From the NCBI RefSeq assembly GCF_003131205.1, contig NZ_QFFY01000010.1:1-64000 (forward strand): DNA of 64,000 nucleotides, in the 5' to 3' direction. Below the pieces are notes generated by a model. It did not search any database. It was not told the origin of the DNA and saw only the letters and a list, made by a program, of their open reading frames with translations. The stretch's first letter is position 1, and every line of letters begins with the position of its first letter. This stretch comes from Occallatibacter savannae. Its GTDB lineage: Bacteria; Acidobacteriota; Terriglobia; Terriglobales; Acidobacteriaceae. Positions 24,577-33,439 of this stretch are shown piece after piece. Position numbers and translations under genes: made by a program.

Positions 24577-26859
24577 ATGATGAAGCTTCACTGCATCTTC
24601 GGCCGGATTCTCTCAGCAGTGCTGCTCGTTGCAACACTTGCGGCAAGAGCCGAGAACGCCCCGCTCACAACCCTGAGCGCTATCCACTCGCTAGGCAATG
24701 AACGGGCTGCCCAATTCCTTCCCGTTTCGTTTCCCGCTGTAGTCACTTATTACGTGCGCGGCAACGTGGACCTCTTCGTCCAGGATGGCAGCTCAGCCAT
24801 TTACGTCGAGACTACTCCCGATCAGACACTCGTTCCTGGAGACCGTATCCAGGTCATCGGCACAACGCGCGCCAGCTTTCGTCCCGAGATCAAAGCGGAC
24901 AGGATTCTCCTCAAGGGGCACGGCGCACCTCCTGCCTCTGTCAACGCCGACTTCCGGCAACTCATCCGTGCCGAACTCGATTGCCAGCGCGCAACAGTTC
25001 GAGGATATGTTCGCAGCGCAAATGTCGTCAGCGACGTCGGCATCTCCACCATTTATTTGCAACTGCAGATGCTGGGCGGAACCGTAGACGCTCAGATGCC
25101 CGAAACCGGACCGATAGACCTCAAATCCCTGCTCGATGCTGAGGTCCAGATCACTGGCGCCGTCGCCGGCCGCTTCGATCGGAAGATGCAGATGACCGGC
25201 GTTCTCATCGAAGTTCCATCCGCCCTGGACTTGAAAGTCATCCGTCGCGCACCTCTCGCTCCCAAGGATCTGCCCATCACGCCCATGAATCAGATCCTCA
25301 GCGGATTCGACGTGCAGAACAACACGCGTCGAGTCAAGGTTTCGGGAACCATAACCTACTACCAGCCCGGTTCCACACTCGTTCTCCAGAGCGGCGATAA
25401 AAGCCTTCTCGTCACGACTCAATTCGAACAGCGCGCCAGAATCGGAGACTTGGCCACAGTCACCGGCTTCCCCGACGTGCAGAACGGATCTCTGGTCCTG
25501 ACCGGAGGCGCGATCGACGATACCAACTCGCCGTCCCTAGTTGCCCCCGTTCCCTCCAATGCGGACGTCCTGGCTCGCGGCGACCACGCTCTTGACCTCG
25601 TGTCCATCGACGCCAAGCTGCTTACTGCGGTTCGCGAACCCGCTCAGGACGAGTATTTGTTCGTGGCCGGCGGGCACCTCTTCAAGGCGATCCTCCAGCA
25701 TCCGCAGCATCTCGTCGCACCAAAACCGATGTTTGAAATCCCCCCGGGATCGGCTGTGCGCATCGTTGGTGTCTGCAGAGTCTCCAAAGCTGAACAGAGC
25801 CAGGAGCCCATCGCGTTCGACATCTTGATTCGATCCGCGGAGGATCTCACCGTAACCGCAGGGCCCTCTCCTCTGAACGTGAGAAATCTCACCTATGCGG
25901 TCGGCGCTCTGCTTGCCGGCCTTCTTGTCATTGGAAGCTTTGCATGGCGCGCCGAAAGGCGTGGACGGTCCCAGATCGCGCGTCAGGCACACGTCGAGCA
26001 GATGCGGAGCCGCATCCTAGAACATCTCAACGGCTCCACAAGCCTGCTTGACATGGTTGAAGAGGCAACAGAGATCGTTTCTTTCCGCCTCAACGGCGCA
26101 GCCTGCTGGTGCGAGCTCGCCGATGATCGCCAATGCGGAACCCGTCCCGCGCATTCCGCAAACCTGAGACTGGTTCAGCACCAGATTTTGTCGCGGTCAG
26201 GCCTGCATCTCGGCACCATCAGCGCTGCGCTTCACGCCAGAACGAAACCGCGCAAAGCTGAGAACGATGCGCTATCAGCGGCTGCTGGCCTTATCGCCCT
26301 TGCTATTGAGAATCGCAGGCTCTACTCCGATCTCCAGCATCGTTCTCAGTTCGATTTGCTCACTGAACTTCACAATCGGTTTTCTCTCGAAGAGCGCCTC
26401 TCCGCAATGATCGAGACTTCTAAATCCGCAAAGTCTAAATTCGGCCTGATCTACATCGATCTCGATGGCTTTAAGTTGATCAATGATCACTACGGCCATC
26501 ACATCGGCGACCGTTACCTGCAGCAGGCCACTCGGCGCATGAAGCATCAGCTTCGCCCCAGCGATGTTATGGCGCGCCTCGGCGGAGACGAATTCGCCGT
26601 CCTCATTGGAGACGCAGCTTCCCACCAGGACATCCGCTCGGTCGTCGACCGTCTCGAAGGCTGCTTCTCCAACCCTTTTCAGATCGAGGGCAATCTCATC
26701 ATGGGCGCAGCCAGCTTCGGCGTGGCTTTGTTCCCGGTTGATGGCAACACTCAGGACAGCCTTCTCAACTCAGCCGATGCCGCTATGTACGTAGCAAAGC
26801 ATCAACGGCGTACCGGGCAGTCGGACCATGACGATGCCGGCGTAGAATTCACCCGCTGA
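24577..26859 (+). CDS. Membrane diguanylate cyclase with periplasmic OB-like domains
   Basis: 760 residues from ATG 24577 (or 24580), where a signal-peptide-like segment begins (FGRILSAVLLVATLAARA). The long periplasmic part shows repeated OB-fold-like patterns (LVPGDRIQVIGTT, DAEVQITGAVAG, RIGDLATVTGFP, PPGSAVRIVGVC). A membrane helix lies at about 440-459, then a GAF-like segment, then the GGDEF domain. The catalytic motif RLGGDEF is intact at 669-673 and an inhibitory RxxD site (RPSD, 660-663) is in the standard place five residues before it. It should make cyclic-di-GMP with product feedback. A 5' leader with a repeated element and a terminator precedes it. The signal sensed is unknown. 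Confidence 0.85.
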   Translation: MMKLHCIFGRILSAVLLVATLAARAENAPLTTLSAIHSLGNERAAQFLPVSFPAVVTYYVRGNVDLFVQDGSSAIYVETTPDQTLVPGDRIQVIGTTRASFRPEIKADRILLKGHGAPPASVNADFRQLIRAELDCQRATVRGYVRSANVVSDVGISTIYLQLQMLGGTVDAQMPETGPIDLKSLLDAEVQITGAVAGRFDRKMQMTGVLIEVPSALDLKVIRRAPLAPKDLPITPMNQILSGFDVQNNTRRVKVSGTITYYQPGSTLVLQSGDKSLLVTTQFEQRARIGDLATVTGFPDVQNGSLVLTGGAIDDTNSPSLVAPVPSNADVLARGDHALDLVSIDAKLLTAVREPAQDEYLFVAGGHLFKAILQHPQHLVAPKPMFEIPPGSAVRIVGVCRVSKAEQSQEPIAFDILIRSAEDLTVTAGPSPLNVRNLTYAVGALLAGLLVIGSFAWRAERRGRSQIARQAHVEQMRSRILEHLNGSTSLLDMVEEATEIVSFRLNGAACWCELADDRQCGTRPAHSANLRLVQHQILSRSGLHLGTISAALHARTKPRKAENDALSAAAGLIALAIENRRLYSDLQHRSQFDLLTELHNRFSLEERLSAMIETSKSAKSKFGLIYIDLDGFKLINDHYGHHIGDRYLQQATRRMKHQLRPSDVMARLGGDEFAVLIGDAASHQDIRSVVDRLEGCFSNPFQIEGNLIMGAASFGVALFPVDGNTQDSLLNSADAAMYVAKHQRRTGQSDHDDAGVEFTR

Positions 26860-26998
26860 AACGCTCCCGGTACTCCGTGCCCGCACGCTTCCGTATATCG
26901 CCCTGTGACTCGAGTCACCGAGCCCTGCTCACGTTCGCCGATAAGCTCGAGAGTGCGCGAATGATCCGCGCTTTCTCAACTACCAGGAGCAATGATCC

Positions 26999-27250
26999 AT
27001 GGCTTACGTCGTCATCGATGCATGTACGAAGGACTTTGTCTGTGTTACCGAATGCGCCACTTCTGCCATCGCACCCCAGGCTTCGGACCCCGCCGCCGCA
27101 GGCGTCTCACAGGTATATATCAACCCCGACGAATGCATCGATTGCGGGAACTGCGCTAGCGTCTGCGCTCAGAATGCCATTTTTCCTGAAGCGGACATTC
27201 CAGCCGACCAGGCCCACTTCATCGAGAAGAACCGCGCCTACTTCAATTAG
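26999..27250 (+). CDS. Ferredoxin (FdxA-like, two clusters)
   Basis: 83 residues, preceded by an AGGAG site. Seven cysteines: Cys9, Cys15 and Cys19 in the first half and the CxxCxxCxxxC set Cys46-Cys56 (CIDCGNCASVC). This matches the small ferredoxins with one 3Fe-4S or 4Fe-4S and one 4Fe-4S cluster, with the difference that the first spacing is 5 residues where FdxA proteins as I know them have 7, and Ala follows Cys19 and Cys56 where Pro is usual. It is a cytoplasmic electron carrier. It stands alone between the cyclase and a convergent gene, so no partner enzyme is indicated. Confidence 0.85.
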   Translation: MAYVVIDACTKDFVCVTECATSAIAPQASDPAAAGVSQVYINPDECIDCGNCASVCAQNAIFPEADIPADQAHFIEKNRAYFN

Positions 27251-27311
27251 GTTCCGGACCGAGCCTTGGTTTCAGCGTAGCAATGCATGAAGTCCAGGCC
27301 CTCTTACGCCC

Positions 27312-29825
27312 CTAACGCTCCGTCTTTGACTGCGGCGGCGCTTGCGCGCTCTGCTCCGATTGCTTCGTTTCACTCGGCTTCGCCGCCGTGGAAGATGAAT
27401 TCGCCGCCGCTGGCAATACCTGCAATGCGAGCGTCTGCACCGTCTCCGGGTCATCCCGCAGCTTCAGGTACAACACGCCATTCGCCGGATGAGGGACCGT
27501 CAATTGCACCCCTGTGAAGTCTGCCGGTACGTCGAGTGCGTTGTCGAAATCGGGTGATGCTGATATCGACGTCGCCAGAAAAAGATTCGTACCCGATAGC
27601 GTGCAAGGCTTCGAAATCGCATGCGGGCAACGCAGTTCCTTGAAACCAGGCAAACGTACCAGCGTCCCCAGCGACAGCCAGTCTCCCGGCACGCCATCCC
27701 CCGAAATCGCCCGTGCTTGCACCGGTCCAAATGCCGACGACCCAAACTTCGCCAGAGGCTCTACCACGCCAAGGGCCGTGCTCGAGTCCTCTAGCATCAA
27801 GGTCCCGTCGCTGAGCGAAAGCGTCGTGTGAAAACTGTTGTCTGTGGCGGCCACTTCCACCTTCTGATCGCGCGGGAAACTTTGCGGCGATTTCGACTTT
27901 AAAAAGAACACCAGTCGCCGCTCAACCGGCAGATCATTCGGGCTTCCCAGATGCACAGGCGAAGCGTCAGCCGACTGTTCCTCCTGCGTGCCCTTGCTCA
28001 GAAGCGCAACCTGCGGCCGGGGCCGCTCCACAGTGACCGGCACTTTGAGCTCGCGGCCGTCACGCAACGCGACCTTTGCCGTGTACCGCTTTCCCGGCTC
28101 CAGAGTGTCCGTTGCACTTCCGGCTTTGAGACTCAGTTGATCCACATCCTGTACGCGCTTGAGGTCAACCGGCGTGAAGTCGATGTTGCTGAATGAAACC
28201 TTTGCCACCTCATCGAGACGTGTACCGGAAAGCACGGCCTCGGGATCGCCTGCACTCAGCTTTAACCGATCGAGTGAGGCCGCCTCTGAGTACGCCATCA
28301 ACTTCAACGTGTCCGGTTTTTCCAGCCCATATTGATGGATGCTGATCGTTACCTCTCCCGGTTTCGCATCCTTCAGGGGAACTCCAAACTCCAGCGTCTC
28401 CGGCTTGGGAGATTTCCACTGTATCTCCATCGGAATCCCGCCTGCGGGCTGAGATTCCACCTTCGCGACGCACAGCGTGTTTTCACCTTGAACGTGCAGC
28501 GTATCCTCACGCCCCACCACCAGCGCTAGTTCATCGCTTGGGGCGAGCCTCCACTTGCCGGGTGCGGACGCAACCAGCCGGAATCGCGGACCTTCCCAGT
28601 CGTCGAATCCCCACTTGCCCACCACGATTCCGGTCAGATCCCCCGGTGGCAAATCAGGCGACGCCTTCGTCAGAACCAGCCCGCCTTGTCCCGCATCTGC
28701 CTTGACCGGGATCTCAATCGAACCTGATTTGGTTTGAATTCGAAGTTTCAAGTCGTGCGCCTCGGGGCCCGCGTAAACCATCGGCGCCCCTTCCGCCGAA
28801 AGCACCAGCCCTGGTTTCTGCGCACAAAATTGATCCGACGGATTTGACGGGTGAAGCGGCGGCAGCTTCGCCGGACCCACCGGCGGAAGCGCAATCACGA
28901 CCACGGACTTCGGATCCTTGAATGAAGGCGGGACACTCAATCGCAGATTCAGTGTGTCGTCGGTGGGCAACGAGAGCGCCGGAATATATTGAAAGTGCGC
29001 CGTGTGCAGCGACGCCAGTATCCGCGCTGTGTCCAGAATCGCTCCGATATAGGGACTGAAGACCCCTGCTCCCCCGATTGGCGAATACGCCAACTGATTC
29101 ATCAGATCCACGCTGCTTCCGCTGGTCAGCTGCGCCACCCTGTTCGAGACGTTCGCGTCATCCAGAACCATGCCTTCGGTATGCTGCGTCAGGCACGGCG
29201 CCTGCTGGTCTGAGGGTTTGTCGAAGCACTGCTGCTCCAGCTTGATCCCGAGCACGTTTGCGGCCTTCTGTGCCCGCTCTTTCAAGGACTTAGGGTCCGT
29301 CTGCGACGTAACTTTGACTTCAGCGAGGTAAGTATCCAGCCGCATGCGGTCCGCATTGGCAAAATTCAGGTCCTGCGCCGAGCGCACAAACAGACCCGGT
29401 CTCCCCCGGACAGCGTTCCGAAGCGTGCTGAAATCCCCCCCGGTCGATGGCGCCAGGAACAACACCGCCTGCTGCGCCTCCGGAGGAACGGTGATAAACA
29501 CTCCCTCCTGCCGCACCTTCTTCGACCACGTCTCCACGTGCGTAAACCATTCAGAAGGCGGGGGGTTGGTGGCTCCGCGCAGGAAGCCGACGATGAGCAC
29601 ATAATGGGCCGACTGGCTTTCGGGAAAGTCCGGGTGTATCCAAAGCCGGTCGCCCGGCAGCAGGTTCGGCACCTGTCCGATCGGGAGCGTCACCTCACCG
29701 CGTTTCACATGAACATCGACCTTGGGCCCTACTAGATCAAATGCCGGTGGACCGGCCTGACCTTGTGCAGGCTTGCTCCCCAAACAAAGAAAAACGAGGA
29801 ACAACACCAGGGAAATTCGCCGCAT
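27312..29825 (-). CDS. Large secreted protein of unknown function
   Basis: 837 residues from ATG 29825 (MRRISLVLFLVFLCLGSKPAQGQ), the point where a signal peptide begins; the frame is open to 29939 but without family-like sequence. The mature protein is beta-rich with several Ig-like stretches (for example VLPPGDLTGIVVGKWGFDDWEGPRF and AKPGEVTISIHQYGLEKPDTLKLMAYSE patterns, given here in part) and a helical segment near 180-240 with two isolated cysteines. The C-terminus is Ser/Gln/Lys-rich and low complexity. I do not recognise a family. It has no operon partner. Confidence 0.6.
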   Translation of the reverse strand: MRRISLVLFLVFLCLGSKPAQGQAGPPAFDLVGPKVDVHVKRGEVTLPIGQVPNLLPGDRLWIHPDFPESQSAHYVLIVGFLRGATNPPPSEWFTHVETWSKKVRQEGVFITVPPEAQQAVLFLAPSTGGDFSTLRNAVRGRPGLFVRSAQDLNFANADRMRLDTYLAEVKVTSQTDPKSLKERAQKAANVLGIKLEQQCFDKPSDQQAPCLTQHTEGMVLDDANVSNRVAQLTSGSSVDLMNQLAYSPIGGAGVFSPYIGAILDTARILASLHTAHFQYIPALSLPTDDTLNLRLSVPPSFKDPKSVVVIALPPVGPAKLPPLHPSNPSDQFCAQKPGLVLSAEGAPMVYAGPEAHDLKLRIQTKSGSIEIPVKADAGQGGLVLTKASPDLPPGDLTGIVVGKWGFDDWEGPRFRLVASAPGKWRLAPSDELALVVGREDTLHVQGENTLCVAKVESQPAGGIPMEIQWKSPKPETLEFGVPLKDAKPGEVTISIHQYGLEKPDTLKLMAYSEAASLDRLKLSAGDPEAVLSGTRLDEVAKVSFSNIDFTPVDLKRVQDVDQLSLKAGSATDTLEPGKRYTAKVALRDGRELKVPVTVERPRPQVALLSKGTQEEQSADASPVHLGSPNDLPVERRLVFFLKSKSPQSFPRDQKVEVAATDNSFHTTLSLSDGTLMLEDSSTALGVVEPLAKFGSSAFGPVQARAISGDGVPGDWLSLGTLVRLPGFKELRCPHAISKPCTLSGTNLFLATSISASPDFDNALDVPADFTGVQLTVPHPANGVLYLKLRDDPETVQTLALQVLPAAANSSSTAAKPSETKQSEQSAQAPPQSKTER

Positions 29826-30238
29826 TTCTCTATTGTACGGAGATGGGAGGCAACAGAGCGTTACACGGAGAACAACCTCATGCCTGTTTTGGGCTCTATT
29901 GGTATATATGCTTGCGCCCACTGGCCTTGCACCAGCCAAGGGTTAAGTAGCACAATCGTTTACACTGGTGCGGTTCGCACGAAAGTGCTTTTTAGTTAAA
30001 GCGTTCTCGACCCTGTGGGGGTTTGTCACTTAACAGCAGAGGATTGGGGCTCGGCTGCTTGGGCAGACTTAATCGACATTGATGATTACCTTACAAATGC
30101 TCGGGAAACGAAAATCGGTCCGTTACAGCCAGAATAGGAACCTGTGACCCCCTAAATAGCGCCTCCCTCCAGAGGGTCGGCTTCATGAGAGCGCAGCGGG
30201 AATAGACAGACTAGAGATGCTTTATACGGAGAACCTTT
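29826..30238. other. Divergent intergenic region, 413 bases
   Basis: No gene is supported. It lies between a minus-strand secreted-protein gene and the plus-strand PIN module and so should carry promoters for both. A small hairpin (GTGCG, loop GTT, CGCAC) lies at 29968-29980, followed by GAAAGTGCTTTTT. A GGAG ribosome site precedes the gene at 30239. Confidence 0.4.
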
Positions 30239-30952
30239 ATGAAGTCGAATCGGGCTGCGCAAAGCAGCGTAGACATTAGCAATCTCAGCATTCCAGACGC
30301 CGAAGAGATTATCGAAGAGGCCCTCAGCGAGCTTGCCTTCTCGCAGGACCCCGGCCTCGCCCGCGCTCTCCGCTTCCTCGCTCCTCCGGGCTATCAGGCT
30401 ATCGTCGAACTCTGCAGTGAGAACGGCCGTAGCAAACGTCGAAATGCCTTGGCCGAAAGCTGGTCGCCGGAAGAGGATGAAGTTCGCATCTATTTCGAAC
30501 GCCTCGACGACAACGCTGCTCCTGCTAGACAGAGCCGCACTCGGGGACCTATCGAGCGAGACTTCGAAGATGAAGCCGAAGAAGTCGCTCCCGTTCCAGC
30601 CGACCTCGATGCGCGCGTCAAGGAGCTTTGCGCGGCTCTGGCCGAAGCGGAGCGTGGTGGTCACGCGTTCATCGCCCTCAAGTGGTTTCGCGACTCCTTT
30701 TTGCCACGCAAGACATTCCGCTGGAATCAGCACCCCGAGTCGCGTCAGGCAGTCCTCGCTGAAGCCATCCAGCGTGGGGTTGTGCTCACCAGCAAAATTG
30801 CCAATCCTAAAACACCGGCGTATCCGACGACGACCATCCGCCTCAATCGCGCCGAAGCCGGTGTCCCGGAAGAAGCGCAGCGCTTCCATCCTGTCATCGT
30901 TCAAGGTGAGCCAATCACCGACGACATTCACGAGGAGCGAGGCAAACTGTGA
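30239..30952 (+). CDS. Uncharacterised partner of PIN-domain protein
   Basis: 237 residues; ATG is 7 bases after GGAG. The N-terminal half is acidic and helical (IPDAEEIIEEALSELAF) with an Asp/Glu-rich linker near 105-120. The C-terminal half has a helix-turn-helix-like stretch followed by a TTTIRLNR strand, which could be a winged helix. That is an inference. It overlaps the PIN gene by 4 bases (GTGA), the arrangement of antitoxin-toxin pairs, but it is two to three times longer than a usual VapB. It could be an antitoxin, or a regulator whose RNA target is handled by the PIN protein. Confidence 0.6.
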   Translation: MKSNRAAQSSVDISNLSIPDAEEIIEEALSELAFSQDPGLARALRFLAPPGYQAIVELCSENGRSKRRNALAESWSPEEDEVRIYFERLDDNAAPARQSRTRGPIERDFEDEAEEVAPVPADLDARVKELCAALAEAERGGHAFIALKWFRDSFLPRKTFRWNQHPESRQAVLAEAIQRGVVLTSKIANPKTPAYPTTTIRLNRAEAGVPEEAQRFHPVIVQGEPITDDIHEERGKL

Positions 30953-31440
30953 ACTGCTACTTCCTCGAGTCCACGGCTTTCGCCAAGCTCTTCGTGCTCG
31001 AACCCGGCACCGAAGCTCTCATTCGCTTGATGGAATCCGTCGAGGACAATCGCAAGCTCATCGCCGCCTCCGCGCCCCTCGAGGTCTACGCCGCCATCCG
31101 CCGGCGCGAGCGTGCCGGCGATATTAGCGCATCAAGCGCTGCTGCAGCTTTTGAAATTCTCCGTATCGAAGCCGCCCGGATGGTGCAGGAGCCACTGAAC
31201 CCCGCCGTGCTCGAAGCCGCGCGTCAGCTTCTCGACCGCTCCCGCCTCCGCTGGACCGATGCTCTCCAGTTAGGCGCTGCGATGGTGGCCCGCGAAATGT
31301 TCCGCGGAACCGAAATCATTTTCATCTCCGCGTCTCCGATGCTTCTCGAAGCCGCTCGCGCCGAAGGATTTCATTCCCTCAACCCCGAACTCGATGCCCT
31401 CGAACCGGCCAAGCAATCCGCGACCGTCGCCGGCCCCTAG
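30949..31440 (+). CDS. PIN-domain protein (VapC-like), altered active site
   Basis: 163 residues starting at GTG that overlaps the upstream stop. The PIN fold is evident: YFLESTAFAKLFVLEPGTEAL at the start (written here in 20-residue limits as positions 4-24), Glu45 in APLEVYAAI, Asp104 in RWTDALQLGAAM, and FISASPMLLEAARAEGF. The first acidic residue is Glu7 where Asp is usual, and the fourth acidic position is Ser/Ala in place of Asp. PIN proteins of this type are ribonucleases in toxin-antitoxin pairs; activity here may be weak or altered. It ends 4 bases inside the convergent tyrA gene. Confidence 0.75.
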   Translation: MNCYFLESTAFAKLFVLEPGTEALIRLMESVEDNRKLIAASAPLEVYAAIRRRERAGDISASSAAAAFEILRIEAARMVQEPLNPAVLEAARQLLDRSRLRWTDALQLGAAMVAREMFRGTEIIFISASPMLLEAARAEGFHSLNPELDALEPAKQSATVAGP

Positions 31441-32336
31441 TTCCTGTCGGTCGTTCCCTCGTCACCTTGTTCCCTTGTCCCCTGTGCCCTGAACCTATTC
31501 GCCCTTTCAAACTCTTCCCGCAACTCGGGCGTGCGCAGATTGTCGCGAATGTGAGCGATATGCTGCTCAAGCGCCTGCAGCGCTGCATCGATCGACTCTG
31601 TATTCGTCAGCGCGATATCGCGCCACATTGAGAATGGACTGGCACCAAGGCGAGTCATCTCCCGCAGCGCCCGCCCGCCCACATCCTTCAACTCCGGAGC
31701 GTCGTCAACCTGGTCCTGCAGCACCGCGCTCAACGCCGTTGCGGTTAACTGTGGCAGGTGACTGACCCAGGCGACGAGTTCATCATGCCGCTTCGGCTCG
31801 AGATCGATGCTGCGCGATCCCATTTTGATGACCCACTCACGCCAACTCCGTGCCAGTGCTGCGGCCTGTTCAGACCGGTGCCAGGCCGGGAAATCCGTGA
31901 AGAGCCACACAGCTCCGCGGAACAGGTCCGCGTCCGCCAGGTCGGCCCCGCCGCGTTCCTTGCCCGCCATGGGATGCCCAGGCAGGAATCCAGCACGTTC
32001 CGGCGTATTGAACAGCCGGTCCGCAGCTTCGGTGATCTGCCCCTTCGTGCTTCCGACGTCAGTGACCAGATGTTCTGGCTCCAGAACAGTCGAAAGCTGC
32101 TCCATCAAATCAAGCGTCGCGTAAATCGGAACCGAGATCAGCACAACCTGCGCTTCGCGTGCCGCGGTCAACGGATCGCCGACGATGCGGTCGAGCGCAC
32201 CCATTCGCCTCGCTGTCTCGGCATGGGCCAGATGCCGGTTCCACCCGACAATCTCGCCGCAGAATCCCGCCGCACGGAGCGCGAGGCCCACCGAAGTTCC
32301 CAGCAGGCCTGTTCCCAGAATCGCAATTCTCTCCAT
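31437..32336 (-). CDS. tyrA: Prephenate dehydrogenase
   Basis: 299 residues. The NAD-binding motif GTGLLGTSVGLAL is at residues 8-20, then VVGDPL and the family motifs VTDVGSTKGQI, FLPGHPMAGKE and HDELVAWVSHLPQ. It converts prephenate to 4-hydroxyphenylpyruvate with CO2 release in tyrosine synthesis. There is no ACT domain or fused chorismate mutase, although a separate chorismate mutase is encoded two genes upstream. The last 16 residues are encoded by a degenerate TCCCT-type microrepeat and are unlike the family, so the true conserved end is near residue 283. It is the last gene of the minus-strand aromatic operon. Confidence 0.9.
   Translation of the reverse strand: MERIAILGTGLLGTSVGLALRAAGFCGEIVGWNRHLAHAETARRMGALDRIVGDPLTAAREAQVVLISVPIYATLDLMEQLSTVLEPEHLVTDVGSTKGQITEAADRLFNTPERAGFLPGHPMAGKERGGADLADADLFRGAVWLFTDFPAWHRSEQAAALARSWREWVIKMGSRSIDLEPKRHDELVAWVSHLPQLTATALSAVLQDQVDDAPELKDVGGRALREMTRLGASPFSMWRDIALTNTESIDAALQALEQHIAHIRDNLRTPELREEFERANRFRAQGTREQGDEGTTDRN
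31451..31490. repeat. Degenerate TCCCT microrepeat at tyrA 3' end
   Basis: About five units of the form GTTCCCTn repeated with a period of 7-8 bases. It runs through the last codons of tyrA, giving Gly/Thr/Arg/Glu-rich residues. A similar repeat lies at 34716-34742. Confidence 0.45.
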
Positions 32337-32375
32337 GCGGTTTTCCTTCCCGATCAGACCCGAGCGGCCGGGTGC

Positions 32376-32401
32376 CCCAGGTCTCGCTTTTGAGACCTGG
32401 G
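32376..32401. repeat. Palindromic repeat element (REP-like)
   Basis: CCCAGGTCTC (32376-32385), 6-nt loop GCTTTT, GAGACCTGGG (32392-32401): a perfect 10-bp stem in the 86-base spacer between aroF and tyrA. No T-tract follows on either strand. From memory, palindromes of this look (GTGCCCCA...TGGG) are dispersed in acidobacterial genomes, so I read it as a REP-like unit that might also affect tyrA expression. Confidence 0.6.
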
Positions 32402-32422
32402 AAACAAGATACTCACTCGGCC

Positions 32423-33439
32423 TTAAATCGTCCTGCCAACCGCCTTCCCAATCACCCGCAGCTCTGCCATCAGCTTCTCAAACTGATCCGGATAGAGCGT
32501 CTGCGCTGCATCCGAAGCCGCCTTATCCGCATTCGGATGCACTTCCACGATGATCCCGTCAGCCCCCGCCGCCACCGCTGCGCGCGCCATGGGAGCCACC
32601 ATGTCCCGATGCCCCGTCCCATGCGACGGATCGCCGACGATGGGCAGATGCGACAGCTTCTTCACCACCGGGATGGCAGAGATATCCATCGTGTTCCGTG
32701 TCGCGGTCTCGTACGTTCTGATCCCGCGCTCGCACAAGATCACATCGTAGTTTCCGCCGCTCATGATGTACTCGCTCGAGAGAAGCAGCTCCTCAATCGT
32801 CGCCGCCATCCCGCGCTTCAACAGTACCGGTTTCCGCGCAATCCCCAGCTCGCGCAGCAGATTGAAATTCTGCATATTGCGCGCGCCCACCTGGAAACAA
32901 TCCACGTACGGCAGCATCGGCTCGATCTGCGAAATCTCCATGACCTCGCTGATCACCAGCAACCCGTTTGCGCGAGCCGCTTCGTACATCAGCTTCAGCC
33001 CCGGAATCCCCAGCCCCTGAAACGCGTACGGCGAGCTGCGCGGCTTGAAAGCCCCACCGCGCAGGAAGCTCGCCCCAGCCCTCTTCACCTTCGCGGCGAT
33101 ATCGACGATCTGGTCGTCGTTCTCGATCGAGCAGGGCCCCGCCATCACCACAACCTGCTCGCCGCCGATTTTTACTCCGTTGGCGAACTCGACAATCGTG
33201 CCTTCCGGCCTGAACCCTTTGCCCGCCAGCTTGTACGGCGAACTAATCCGGTGAACTTTCAGTACACCCGGCAGATTCTCAAACTTCGTAAGATCCAGCC
33301 TGGCGGTCGGCCCCACTGCCGCCAGAATCGTTTGCGTCTCACCCGTTGTGCGGTGAACCTCCACACCTTCTTCCACCATGGCTTCGATTACATAATCGAT
33401 CTGCTCTTCGGTGGCCTTCTCCTGCATTGCGACAATCAT
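32423..33439 (-). CDS. aroF: 3-Deoxy-7-phosphoheptulonate synthase (type I-beta)
   Basis: 338 residues. An N-terminal ferredoxin-like regulatory domain (about 1-70) precedes the barrel, as in the Thermotoga enzyme that is inhibited by Tyr and Phe. Barrel motifs: VVMAGPCSIEN, FLRGGAFKPRSSPYAFQGLG, QVGARNMQNF, VLLKRGM, and IVGDPSHGTGHR. It joins PEP and erythrose 4-phosphate at the entry of the shikimate pathway. Its start overlaps the chorismate mutase stop by 4 bases, so the two are translated together, a split version of the fused CM-DAHP synthase known in some bacteria. Confidence 0.93.
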   Translation of the reverse strand: MIVAMQEKATEEQIDYVIEAMVEEGVEVHRTTGETQTILAAVGPTARLDLTKFENLPGVLKVHRISSPYKLAGKGFRPEGTIVEFANGVKIGGEQVVVMAGPCSIENDDQIVDIAAKVKRAGASFLRGGAFKPRSSPYAFQGLGIPGLKLMYEAARANGLLVISEVMEISQIEPMLPYVDCFQVGARNMQNFNLLRELGIARKPVLLKRGMAATIEELLLSSEYIMSGGNYDVILCERGIRTYETATRNTMDISAIPVVKKLSHLPIVGDPSHGTGHRDMVAPMARAAVAAGADGIIVEVHPNADKAASDAAQTLYPDQFEKLMAELRVIGKAVGRTI

